A DNA stretch of 7,165 nt. It comes from Planctomycetota bacterium (lineage in GTDB: Bacteria > Planctomycetota > Phycisphaerae > WQYP01). A program made the translations under genes and the position numbers. The DNA is taken from assembly GCA_021838985.1 (NCBI GenBank), contig JAKCCC010000087.1, forward strand, positions 1-7,165, given 5' to 3'. This document shows positions 1 to 5,618 of this stretch, piece by piece (within the stretch, counting starts at the first letter, position 1; each line of letters starts with the position of its first letter). A model generated the notes under the pieces. The model searched no databases. It had not been told where the DNA came from and was given only the letters and a program-made list of their open reading frames with translations.

Positions 1-1218
1 ATCGCGGATGGGGCGGTGGCGGCAGGCGGCGGTCAAATCCTCGCGGTCGGTCCGCGGCAGGCCATTCGGCGGCGGTTCACGGGGGTGGTGGAGCAGATTC
101 TGGAAGGCCAGGTGCTGCTGCCGGGCCTGGTCAACGCGCATACCCACTTGGAATTAAGCGATCTGGCTGGTCGGATTCCCGCTCCCAGGCATTTTACGGA
201 GTGGGTGCTGGAGCTTGGGGCGCTCAGCCCACCGTCCGGGCGCACCGATGAGGCCATCGCCGCCGCGGTTACCGCCGGGGCCGGGCAGAGTATCCGGTAC
301 GGTGTGACCACCATCGGCGACATCAGCCGGCACTGCGCCGCCAGCCGAAGGGCTTTGCGCGATGGCCCCTTGCGAGTGGTTAGTTTCGGGGAAATCATGG
401 CCCTGGGGCGCTTGCGCGATCGCCTTGAAGCGCGGCTTGCCGGCGCTTCCGAGCGGGGTGACGAAAGCGACTTTTTGTCCATTGGCCTGTCGCCACACGC
501 ACCCTATTCCGTGGAGGGGCCGGCCTTGCAACAGATTGCCCGGGTAGCGGAAGCGAGGCATCTACCGTTAACGATGCACCTGGCGGAACTGCAGGAAGAG
601 CGTGAGTTCCTGGCCACCTTGGGCGGTCGGTTGGGCGGCGACTGGGAAGTCATGCGGCGGCTGAATCTGCTGGATGCGGATATTCCGCGCTTCGCGGATG
701 GCCCGGTGGCCTGGGCGGAACATTACGGTTTGCTGGGCGCCCAGGTGCCGGTGGTGCTGGCGCACCTGAATTATGCAAGCGCCGACGATATCGATCGGCT
801 GGCCCGACGCCGGGCGGCGGTGGCCTTCTGCCCACGAACGCATCATTACTTCGGTCATGATCGTCAGGGTCGGCACCGGTGGCGGGAGATGCTGGCAAAC
901 GGCATCAACGTCTGCCTGGCCACGGATTCGCTGGCAAGCAATCCCGATCTCTCGCTGCTCCGCGAAGCGCAATTCGTCCAGCGCGAGTATCCCCTGACCG
1001 ATCCACGGGAATTATTCTCCATGCTTACGACCCGCCCGGCCCAAGCCTTGGGTCTGGCGGGGCACCTTGGCGCTCTGACGCCGGGTTACCGCGCTGACCT
1101 GGTGGCCATGCCGATTCCAGCCGATCTAAGTCTTTCCATCATCCCGCTGCTGGAATATCTGATCGCCACCACCCCCCCGGCGGAGCAGGTTTGGATCAAC
1201 GGCCGCGCGGCGCTATGA
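1..1218 (+). CDS. Amidohydrolase (aminofutalosine / SAH deaminase-like), 5' end missing
   Basis: The frame is open from base 1, and the first residues (DGAV..GGGQILAVG) read like the interior of an amidohydrolase N-terminal beta-sandwich. The true start therefore lies upstream, and the GTG at 16 is not a convincing start. 405 codons are visible. Metal-dependent deaminase signatures appear in order: NAHTHLE with the HxH metal ligands (His codons at 139 and 145), LSPHAPYS, HLAE (His at 577, Glu at 586), LAHLNY (His at 763), FCPRTHHYFGH, and ATDSLASN with the metal/catalytic Asp at 925. This set is typical of the TRZ/ATZ, guanine deaminase and MqnF branch, which hydrolytically deaminates purine-type or aminofutalosine substrates in the cytoplasm. 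By resemblance I favour aminofutalosine deaminase-like (menaquinone synthesis) or S-adenosylhomocysteine deaminase-like, but substrate cannot be read from sequence. The gene ends 9 bp before the sdh promoter and is probably a separate unit. Confidence 0.88.
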   Translation: MADGAVAAGGGQILAVGPRQAIRRRFTGVVEQILEGQVLLPGLVNAHTHLELSDLAGRIPAPRHFTEWVLELGALSPPSGRTDEAIAAAVTAGAGQSIRYGVTTIGDISRHCAASRRALRDGPLRVVSFGEIMALGRLRDRLEARLAGASERGDESDFLSIGLSPHAPYSVEGPALQQIARVAEARHLPLTMHLAELQEEREFLATLGGRLGGDWEVMRRLNLLDADIPRFADGPVAWAEHYGLLGAQVPVVLAHLNYASADDIDRLARRRAAVAFCPRTHHYFGHDRQGRHRWREMLANGINVCLATDSLASNPDLSLLREAQFVQREYPLTDPRELFSMLTTRPAQALGLAGHLGALTPGYRADLVAMPIPADLSLSIIPLLEYLIATTPPAEQVWINGRAAL

Positions 1219-1227
1219 AAACGTGGT

Positions 1228-1256
1228 TTGACAGCGCGCCAGTGCGCCGCTAGAAT
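1228..1256 (+). promoter_or_regulatory. Sigma-70-type promoter of the sdh operon
   Basis: TTGACA at 1228-1233 is a perfect -35 box. It is followed by a 17-bp GC-rich spacer and TAGAAT at 1251-1256, which matches the -10 consensus at five of six positions. The predicted transcription start is about 1262-1264, giving a leader of about 60 nt before the anchor gene. The leader can fold a small GCTGG/CCAGC hairpin (1281-1285 with 1295-1299). This assignment rests on the hexamers and position alone. Confidence 0.72.
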
Positions 1257-1311
1257 CCGCACCCATGCAGCAGTGATCTGGCTGGGGACCGCCGCCAGCT
1301 TAGGTGCGACC

Positions 1312-1319
1312 AGGGGGGG
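1312..1319 (+). promoter_or_regulatory. Unusual ribosome binding site with a seven-G run
   Basis: A followed by seven consecutive G sits 4 nt before the ATG at 1324. It is the only purine-rich, Shine-Dalgarno-like sequence here, and it selects this ATG over the in-frame TTG at 1228. A homopolymer this long in a ribosome binding site could change length by replication slippage and so alter spacing. Confidence 0.5.
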
Positions 1320-1323
1320 CTAT

Positions 1324-2115
1324 ATGACGCAAACCGAACTAACCGCCGCCGCAGATCACGGCGTAGGCATGACCGCGCGCCGTGATGCGTGGTGGCTGCA
1401 GCCGCTATTGATTTTTATCGGATTGACCACCTTCGGCGTCTATGCGATCTGGGCCGCGTGGCAGGGCAATAATTACTTGTACGTTGGCCACGGCGCGTAT
1501 TATCTGTCGCCGTTTTATTCGCCGGATCTGCAGGCGATCTTCGGTTTCCAGCCGCCGTTTTCCTTCGCGTTTCTGGTCTTGTGGATTCCACTGGGTTTTC
1601 GCGCCAGCTGCTACTACTATCGCAAAGCCTATTACCGTTCTTATATGCTGGATCCACCGGCGTGCGCCGTCGGCGAGCCTAAAAACCGCTGCTACCAGGG
1701 CGAACGGAAATTCCCGTTCATCCTGCAGAACCTTCATCGCTACTTCTTTTACCTGGCCTTGCTGCTGCTGGTATCCCTCTGGTACGACGCGATTCGCGCC
1801 TTGTTTTTCCGCGGGCCCAACGGCGGCCTGCAGCTCGGTCTGGGGGTCGGCACCCTGGTGCTGTTTTTTAACGTGATTACGTTGACCGCTTTCAGCTTCG
1901 GCTGTAATTCATGCCGTCATCTTATCGGCGGCCAGCTGAATTGTTTCAGTTGTTCCTGCACCACGCGGACCCGCTATAAACTCTGGCGGGGAGTTTCGGT
2001 TTTGAATCTGAAGCATATGGAATGGGCCTGGGTAAGCCTGTTTGCCGTGGGCTTCGCCGATCTTTACATCCGACTTTGTGCGATGGGCATTTGGCATGAT
2101 GTGAGGTTGTGGTGA
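1324..2115 (+). CDS. sdhC: Succinate dehydrogenase membrane anchor, mycobacterial Sdh1-like
   Basis: A 263-residue protein with about five hydrophobic spans: roughly residues 24-46, 79-97, 140-161, 169-192 and 233-257. It lies directly upstream of, and overlaps, sdhA, and no second small anchor gene is present, so it is most likely the sole membrane subunit passing electrons to quinone. The loop after span 2 carries CYYYRKAYYR and PPACAV. The motif QNLHRYFFY leads into span 3. Span 4 ends in CNSCRH (Cys194, Cys197, His199), followed by NCFSCSC (Cys207, 210, 212). KHMEWAW (His231) leads into span 5. These features match the mycobacterial Sdh1 (Rv0249c) type. As I recall, structural work on that type found a Rieske-type [2Fe-2S] centre in the membrane, and the conserved Cys/His residues here are candidate ligands. 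The start at ATG 1324 is chosen for the G-rich ribosome site; a TTG at 1228 would lie inside the promoter. The stop overlaps the sdhA start (GTGA, 2112-2115), implying translational coupling. Confidence 0.82.
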   Translation: MTQTELTAAADHGVGMTARRDAWWLQPLLIFIGLTTFGVYAIWAAWQGNNYLYVGHGAYYLSPFYSPDLQAIFGFQPPFSFAFLVLWIPLGFRASCYYYRKAYYRSYMLDPPACAVGEPKNRCYQGERKFPFILQNLHRYFFYLALLLLVSLWYDAIRALFFRGPNGGLQLGLGVGTLVLFFNVITLTAFSFGCNSCRHLIGGQLNCFSCSCTTRTRYKLWRGVSVLNLKHMEWAWVSLFAVGFADLYIRLCAMGIWHDVRLW

Positions 2116-3854
2116 CGGATACGTCTTCCAAATACGAAATGCACGAACACGATGTGATCGTGATTGGCGCCGGGGGCGCCGGTTTGCGCGCCGCCATCGA
2201 ATGCTCCGCCCAGGGCGCCAAAACGGCGTTGATCTGCAAATCGCTGTTGGGCAAAGCCCACACCGTGATGGCGGAAGGCGGCATCGCCGCGGCGCTGGCC
2301 CACCTGGACGAGCAGGACAACTGGCAGACCCATTTCCAGGATACGCTTTTTGGCGGAAAGTATCTGAATAATTGGCGCATGGCGCAATTGCACGCCCAAG
2401 AGGCGCCGGAACGGGTGCGGGAGCTGGAGCGCTGGGGCGCCGTGTTCGACCGCACGCCCGAAGGAAAAATCATGCAGCGGGCGTTCGGCGGGCATACCTG
2501 GCGACGCCTGGCTCACGTGGGCGATCGTACCGGCCTGGAATTAATACGCACCCTGCAGGATAAAGGCGTCCACCAGGGTATCGACGTGTTCATGGAATGC
2601 ACGATCACGCGGCTGCTCAAGGACGGCCCGCGTGTCTGCGGCGCGTTCGGCTATTGGCGCCAGACCGGCCGGTTCGTCGTGTTCCAGGCCAAGGCCGTGG
2701 TGCTGGCGACCGGCGGGATCGGGAAATGCTTCAAGATCACCTCCAACTCCTGGGAATCCACGGGTGACGGACACGCCTTGGCGTACCAGGCCGGAGCCCA
2801 GCTGGTGGACATGGAATTCATGCAGTTTCATCCTACGGGCATGGTTTGGCCACCCGGTGTGATGGGGCTTCTGGTTACCGAAGCAGTCCGCGGCGAAGGC
2901 GGAATACTCCGCAACAACCAGGGCCAGCGCTTTATGGAAAAATATGATCCGAAGCGGATGGAACTTTCCACGCGCGACGTGGTGGCGCGGGCGATTTATA
3001 CCGAAGTGAAAGAAGGCCGCGGCTCGCCACATGGCGGCTGCTTTCTGGATATTTCGCACCGCGGGGCCGAAACCATCAAACGCAAATTGCCGAGCATGTA
3101 CCACCAGTTTAAAGAACTGGCCGACGTGGACATTACCAAAGAGCCGATGGAAGTAGGGCCAACCGCCCATTACACGATGGGAGGAATCAAGGTCGATGCC
3201 GACACGGGGGCCAGCGGTGTGCCCGGCTTATATGCCGCGGGCGAATGCACGGGTGGCGTCAATGGGGCCAACCGCCTGGGTGGAAACTCGCTTTCGGATT
3301 TGATCGTGTTTGGCCAGCGGGCTGGGGCTGGGGCAGCGGCTTACGCGTCACAGGCCGCGGCGCCGCGCTTGGATCAGGAGCAAGTCGAAGCCGCGGCGCG
3401 GGAAATGACCAGCTATTTCGGGCGGCCCAACGCGGAAGATCCCTATCGATTGCACCTGGATCTGCAGAATACCATGCAGAATCTGGTGGGCATATTCCGC
3501 GAAGAAAAAGATTTAACCACCGCGCTGGCCCGGCTGGAGGAATTCAAACAGCGCGCCGCGAAGGTGGGCGTGGTGGAAGGCCAGCGGATATACAACCCCG
3601 GCTGGCATTTGTGCCGGGATCTGTCCAATATGCTGATCTGCGCGGAAGCGATTACCCGCGCCGCACGGTGGCGAAAGGAGAGCCGCGGTGCCCACAGCCG
3701 TCTGGATTTCCCCCAGTACGACGACTATTTCGGTGAGCATAATCTGGTGGTGCAGAACGACGGCGGCGTTATGAAGGTGGAGCCATGTCCCGTGGTGAAG
3801 GTTCCGGAATTGATCCCACTGGTCGAGCAGCGGAAGGCTAGAGAAAAGAAATGA
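2112..3854 (+). CDS. sdhA: Succinate dehydrogenase flavoprotein subunit
   Basis: This 580-residue subunit oxidises succinate to fumarate, passing electrons from FAD to SdhB on the cytoplasmic face. Visible motifs are the dinucleotide fold GAGGAG (19-24); KAHTVMAEGG, with His50 at the position that binds FAD covalently in E. coli SdhA; and QFHPTG (His240). Also present are TEAVRGEGG (Glu257, Arg260), RDVVAR (Arg288, Arg293), GPTAHYTMGG (His353) and NRLGGNSL (Arg388), which line the FAD/dicarboxylate site. Phrases such as AHVGDRTGLE, FGYWR.TGRFV and PSMYHQFKELADVDITKEPMEVGPT closely match the mycobacterial Sdh1 flavoprotein, so this is not the E. coli-like class. It is about 65 residues shorter than Rv0248c (646 aa from memory), mainly because the segment between GQRFMEKYD and STRDVVAR is short. 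Start GTG 2112 has GAGG 5 nt upstream and overlaps the previous stop. GTG 2109 is too close to that site, and ATG 2139 has none. Confidence 0.96.
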   Translation: MTDTSSKYEMHEHDVIVIGAGGAGLRAAIECSAQGAKTALICKSLLGKAHTVMAEGGIAAALAHLDEQDNWQTHFQDTLFGGKYLNNWRMAQLHAQEAPERVRELERWGAVFDRTPEGKIMQRAFGGHTWRRLAHVGDRTGLELIRTLQDKGVHQGIDVFMECTITRLLKDGPRVCGAFGYWRQTGRFVVFQAKAVVLATGGIGKCFKITSNSWESTGDGHALAYQAGAQLVDMEFMQFHPTGMVWPPGVMGLLVTEAVRGEGGILRNNQGQRFMEKYDPKRMELSTRDVVARAIYTEVKEGRGSPHGGCFLDISHRGAETIKRKLPSMYHQFKELADVDITKEPMEVGPTAHYTMGGIKVDADTGASGVPGLYAAGECTGGVNGANRLGGNSLSDLIVFGQRAGAGAAAYASQAAAPRLDQEQVEAAAREMTSYFGRPNAEDPYRLHLDLQNTMQNLVGIFREEKDLTTALARLEEFKQRAAKVGVVEGQRIYNPGWHLCRDLSNMLICAEAITRAARWRKESRGAHSRLDFPQYDDYFGEHNLVVQNDGGVMKVEPCPVVKVPELIPLVEQRKAREKK

Positions 3855-3985
3855 GCCGCCGTGGCGTTGCCCGTGGAGGGGGAAAATGGCGTTACGGTGT
3901 TGGCCGGCACATGGAGGCGCCGTGGACCGACGGCTCCGAGACGGACGAGGGCCACTCCCGAAGCATGGGCGTCGAGGCAGGATAG
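3851..3985 (+). CDS. Possible 44-codon small ORF between sdhA and sdhB
   Basis: The ATG at 3851 overlaps the sdhA stop in an ATGA motif, and the frame runs to TAG at 3983-3985. That fills the whole sdhA-sdhB gap and ends one codon (CAA) before the sdhB ATG. It is in the same frame as sdhB, so read-through of the TAG would extend SdhB by 46 residues. The peptide starts MSRRGVARGG, is basic then acidic, and has no membrane span or known motif. About 72% of codons end in G or C, in keeping with local coding sequence. Upstream there is only a weak purine stretch (AGAGAAAAG), so translation would depend on coupling to sdhA. I do not recognise it; it may be non-coding spacer. Confidence 0.25.
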   Translation: MSRRGVARGGGKWRYGVGRHMEAPWTDGSETDEGHSRSMGVEAG

Positions 3986-4008
3986 CAAATGAGCAGCCGA
4001 GTTTTTAA
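3886..4008 (+). CDS. Alternative 40-codon small ORF overlapping the sdhB start
   Basis: The ATG at 3886 is preceded by GGAGG at 3875-3879 with 6-nt spacing, the best Shine-Dalgarno site in the sdhA-sdhB gap. The frame runs through the sdhB start and stops at TAA 4006-4008, overlapping sdhB by 20 nt. The peptide (MALRCWPAHGG...) is rich in Arg and Gly with no recognisable domain. If translated, it could act as a leader that brings ribosomes to the sdhB start. It competes with the ORF at 3851 because they use different frames, so at most one is likely real, and possibly neither is. Confidence 0.18.
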   Translation: MALRCWPAHGGAVDRRLRDGRGPLPKHGRRGRIANEQPSF

Positions 4009-4723
4009 AGTCTGGCGCGGCGACAAGAGCGGTGGCCGGTTTGTGGATTACCAGGTCCAGGCGGAAGAAGGCATGGTGGTGCTGGACGCCATCCATCAGA
4101 TTCAGCGCACGCAGGCGCCGGATCTGGCCTGTCGCTGGAATTGCAAGGCCGCCAAATGCGGTTCGTGCGGCGCGGAAGTCAACGGCAAGCCGCGGCTGAT
4201 GTGTAAAACCCGTCTCGACGCTCTGCCGCCGGGTGAGGTGGTCTCGGTCCGCCCCATGCGCAGCTTTCCGCTGATTCGCGATCTGGTCACCGATGTATCC
4301 TGGAACTTTCAGGTCAACCAGAAGATTCCACCGTTTACGCCGCGCCCGGACGCCACGTGGATCATGCAGCAGGAGGACGTGGATCGCGTTCAGGAGTTCC
4401 GCAAATGCATAGAATGTTTTTTGTGTCAGAATGTGTGCCACGTGGTGCGTGAGCACGATTTGAAGCAGCACTTCTTCGGACCACGCTTTTTTGTGCGCAT
4501 CGCCAGCCTGCAGATGCATCCGATGGATGGACTGGATCGGATGGCGTTGCTGAAAGATCAGGCGGGTCTGGGGCTGTGCAACGTGACCAAATGCTGCACC
4601 GAGGTGTGCCCGGAAGAAATTCACATCACCGACAACGCCATTATTCCGATGAAGGAGCGCGTGGTGGATCGCTACTATGATCCGCTGGCCTGGCTGTGGC
4701 GGAAAATTCGGAACGCCCGTTGA
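3989..4723 (+). CDS. sdhB: Succinate dehydrogenase iron-sulfur subunit
   Basis: This 244-residue subunit carries electrons from SdhA-bound FAD to the membrane anchor. The N-terminal plant-type ferredoxin domain has Cys52, Cys57, Cys60 and Cys72 (Cx4Cx2Cx11C) for [2Fe-2S]. The C-terminal domain has Cys140, 143, 146, 150, 197, 203 and 207, and their spacing (3,3,4,47,6,4) is exactly that of E. coli SdhB as I recall it. By that analogy Cys140/143/146/207 bind [4Fe-4S] and Cys150/197/203 bind [3Fe-4S]. Extra cysteines lie at 48 and 202. The order of FRKCIECFLCQNVCHV and CNVTKCCTEVCPEEIHITD is typical of the Sdh1 type. Start ATG 3989 has AGGA at 3979-3982 with 6-nt spacing. Unlike the anchor-sdhA junction, it is separated from sdhA by 134 bp holding two candidate small ORFs. 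It should be cotranscribed with sdhA, as no promoter is evident in that gap. Confidence 0.96.
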   Translation: MSSRVFKVWRGDKSGGRFVDYQVQAEEGMVVLDAIHQIQRTQAPDLACRWNCKAAKCGSCGAEVNGKPRLMCKTRLDALPPGEVVSVRPMRSFPLIRDLVTDVSWNFQVNQKIPPFTPRPDATWIMQQEDVDRVQEFRKCIECFLCQNVCHVVREHDLKQHFFGPRFFVRIASLQMHPMDGLDRMALLKDQAGLGLCNVTKCCTEVCPEEIHITDNAIIPMKERVVDRYYDPLAWLWRKIRNAR

Positions 4724-4732
4724 CGCTCTAAG

Positions 4733-4816
4733 TCACGATCTGCGTGTTTCTACGCACCCCGTCCGCCCTACGGAGCGTCGGTCCGCGGGCCTGAATCGTG
4801 ATCCCGCGGAGGACGG
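4733..4816 (+). other. Structured element just downstream of sdhB, possible pseudoknot
   Basis: Several complementary pairs cluster within 85 nt. TGCGTG/TACGCA (4741-4746 with 4751-4756) form a hairpin with a TTTC loop. CCGTCC (4759-4764) pairs with GGACGG (4811-4816). TCCGCGGG (4782-4789) pairs with CCCGCGGA (4803-4810) around a 13-nt loop. TCACGAT (4733-4739) is complementary to ATCGTGA (4795-4801), which lies inside that loop, so a pseudoknot is possible. It begins 10 nt after the sdhB stop and could protect or end the operon mRNA. There is no U-tract, so it is not a standard intrinsic terminator. Confidence 0.35.
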
Positions 4817-5083
4817 TTTAGGGCGTCGGGTGAGGGCATCGTATGCGAAAAGCCGGCGGGGCATTTGGCCACCGATAAATGACTCAGGGGGCACCGGGCG
4901 GCGAAGGTAGTGGGTTTGCAGCCGTACTGGAGAAGGCCCGCCGTGTCACGGGGCGTTTCAAGACCAGCCACGGGGGATGCTATTGCGGGCTGGAAAGCGA
5001 GCCCGTCATGGGGGGCTTGTAAGCCGCCCCGGATAGTTCTCATCAACCGACTTTTTGACATTTTTCCATGGTTCTGTTTTTCG

Positions 5084-5102
5084 GACAGCGTACCGCGCTG
5101 TC
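5084..5102. repeat. 7-bp GC hairpin GACAGCG/CGCTGTC
   Basis: A perfect 7-bp inverted repeat with a 5-nt loop (TACCG). On the plus strand a T-run precedes it and GC-rich sequence follows; on the minus strand an A-run follows. It therefore lacks the U-tract of an intrinsic terminator in either direction. Confidence 0.5.
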
Positions 5103-5116
5103 GCGCGGCCATCGCA

Positions 5117-5137
5117 GGGGTGGAGGGGAAGGGAGGG
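5117..5137 (+). other. G-quadruplex motif
   Basis: Four G-tracts, GGGG (5117-5120), GGGG (5125-5128), GGG (5131-5133) and GGG (5135-5137), are separated by loops of 4, 2 and 1 nt. This fits the canonical G3+N1-7 rule. It lies in the gene-free interval downstream of sdhB. Folding and function are inferred from the pattern only. Confidence 0.55.
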
Positions 5138-5375
5138 TGGTTCGGATCCCGATGAAACATCAGGACTTGGGGCCAGACGAATTTCGACCGGCTCGCCCCA
5201 GGCTGCGCGGATCCTTCGCTATTGGCCGAACGTGTGAGAGCGGATCAAGTTCTGCGGTAAACTCATTGACCAGCGGACTATGGTTGCAGCAGAAAAAACA
5301 TTTTCAACCCGTGCGTGGATCAGAGAGCGGTTCGCGCTTGCACCATCGGCAGCGCTGGCGTGTGGAAGGGGCAAC

Positions 5376-5459
5376 TGCCCGGGACAGGATTCGAACCTGC
5401 AAGAGCTTGCGCCCACCAGCACCTCAAGCTGGCGCGTCTGCCAATTTCGCCACCCGGGC
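5376..5459 (-). tRNA. tRNA-Leu (anticodon GAG)
   Basis: Read on the minus strand, an 84-nt class II tRNA folds fully. The acceptor stem is GCCCGGG/CCCGGGC with discriminator A. The anticodon stem CCAGC/GCTGG encloses loop TTGAGGT, with anticodon GAG at 5425-5423, which reads CUC and CUU leucine codons. A long variable arm (GGGC-GCAA-GCTC) marks a leucine/serine-type tRNA, and the T-arm is GCAGG-TTCGAAT-CCTGT. The terminal CCA is not encoded (GTT follows the discriminator), so it must be added enzymatically. The gene is downstream of accD on the same strand, about 225 bp away. No clear promoter of its own was found, so read-through from accD is possible. Confidence 0.96.
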
Positions 5460-5474
5460 GAGGCTACGACTACG

Positions 5475-5503
5475 CGAGGCGCTGAAATCATTCCGGCGCC
5501 TCG
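5475..5503. repeat. 8-bp inverted repeat just upstream of tRNA-Leu
   Basis: CGAGGCGC (5475-5482) pairs with GCGCCTCG (5496-5503) around a 13-nt loop, ending 15 nt before the tRNA 5' end on the minus strand. It has no U-tract, so it might be a processing or pausing hairpin rather than the accD terminator. Confidence 0.45.
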
Positions 5504-5551
5504 GCCAAAGCGGAGAAGCTTAAACCGGCTTCGTCGGAACAATTTAGCAGT

Positions 5552-5601
5552 TAGAAGCGATGCGGCGAATTCCGGATCGCAACTTCTAGCTTCCAACTTT
5601 T
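5552..5601. repeat. Degenerate heptamer repeats within an imperfect inverted repeat
   Basis: On the plus strand three consecutive 7-mers, AACTTCT (5581-5587), AGCTTCC (5588-5594) and AACTTTT (5595-5601), form a degenerate heptad array. A complementary segment TAGAAGCGAT (5552-5561) faces ATCGCAACTTCTA (5576-5588), allowing an imperfect hairpin. Heptad arrays of this kind occur as short tandem repeats between genes in several phyla. No function is assigned. Confidence 0.4.
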
Positions 5602-5618
5602 CCGCATCACGCGGAAAA
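5598..5618. repeat. 8-bp hairpin TTTTCCGC/GCGGAAAA
   Basis: A perfect 8-bp inverted repeat with a 5-nt loop (ATCAC), 66 bp downstream of the accD stop. T's lead and A's trail on both strands, the reverse of an intrinsic terminator, so I do not call it one. It could still stabilise the accD mRNA 3' end. Confidence 0.5.

Larger units (their letters stand above)
4817..5375. other. Gene-free, GC-hairpin-rich interval between sdhB and tRNA-Leu
   Basis: I see no credible protein gene here. A 130-codon minus-strand frame (4768-5160) and an 81-codon plus-strand frame (4910-5155) have no recognisable domain or good ribosome site. Self-complementary pairs are dense: CCAGCC/GGCTGG (4964-4969 with 4988-4993), CGGGCT/AGCCCG (4986-4991 with 5000-5005), a bulged G-rich/C-rich hairpin (about 5010-5031), GACAGCG/CGCTGTC (5084-5090 with 5096-5102) and TGGGGC/GCCCCA (5168-5173 with 5195-5200). 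T-runs at 5052-5056, 5061-5065 and 5076-5081 do not directly follow a stem. I found no RNase P RNA, tmRNA or SRP RNA signature. It could be an unannotated RNA, a dispersed repeat or decayed sequence. Confidence 0.35.

Noticed and set aside
1228..1323. TTG at 1228 as start of the Sdh anchor (295 aa)
   Set aside because: The TTG is part of the -35 hexamer and the extension looks non-coding; ATG 1324 has a ribosome site and precedes the first membrane span properly.
2109..2141. Alternative sdhA starts GTG 2109 and ATG 2139
   Set aside because: GAGG at 2103-2106 is too close to 2109 and too far from 2139; GTG 2112 gives good spacing and a GTGA overlap.
3725..4624. 299-codon minus-strand open frame opposite sdhB
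   Set aside because: It lies antisense to sdhB, which has all its cluster cysteines in order; the reverse product has no recognisable domain.
4768..5160. 130-codon minus-strand open frame downstream of sdhB
   Set aside because: No domain, no clear ribosome site, low-complexity Pro/Arg/Ser composition, and it covers several GC hairpins. It fits non-coding sequence better.
5291..5309. Terminator for tRNA-Leu at the minus-strand T6 run (5298-5293)
   Set aside because: No GC-rich stem immediately precedes the T run; only weak GGTTG/CAACC and GAAAA/TTTTC pairs surround it.
4724..5375. RNase P RNA, tmRNA, SRP RNA or cobalamin riboswitch in the gap
   Set aside because: None of the conserved core sequences I know for these RNAs is visible on either strand.
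5376..5459. tRNA-Leu as an integration site for a mobile island
   Set aside because: I found no second copy of the tRNA 3' end and no integrase in the window.
5598..5618. Intrinsic terminator for accD
   Set aside because: The stem begins with T's and ends with A's on both strands, so no U-tract follows it.
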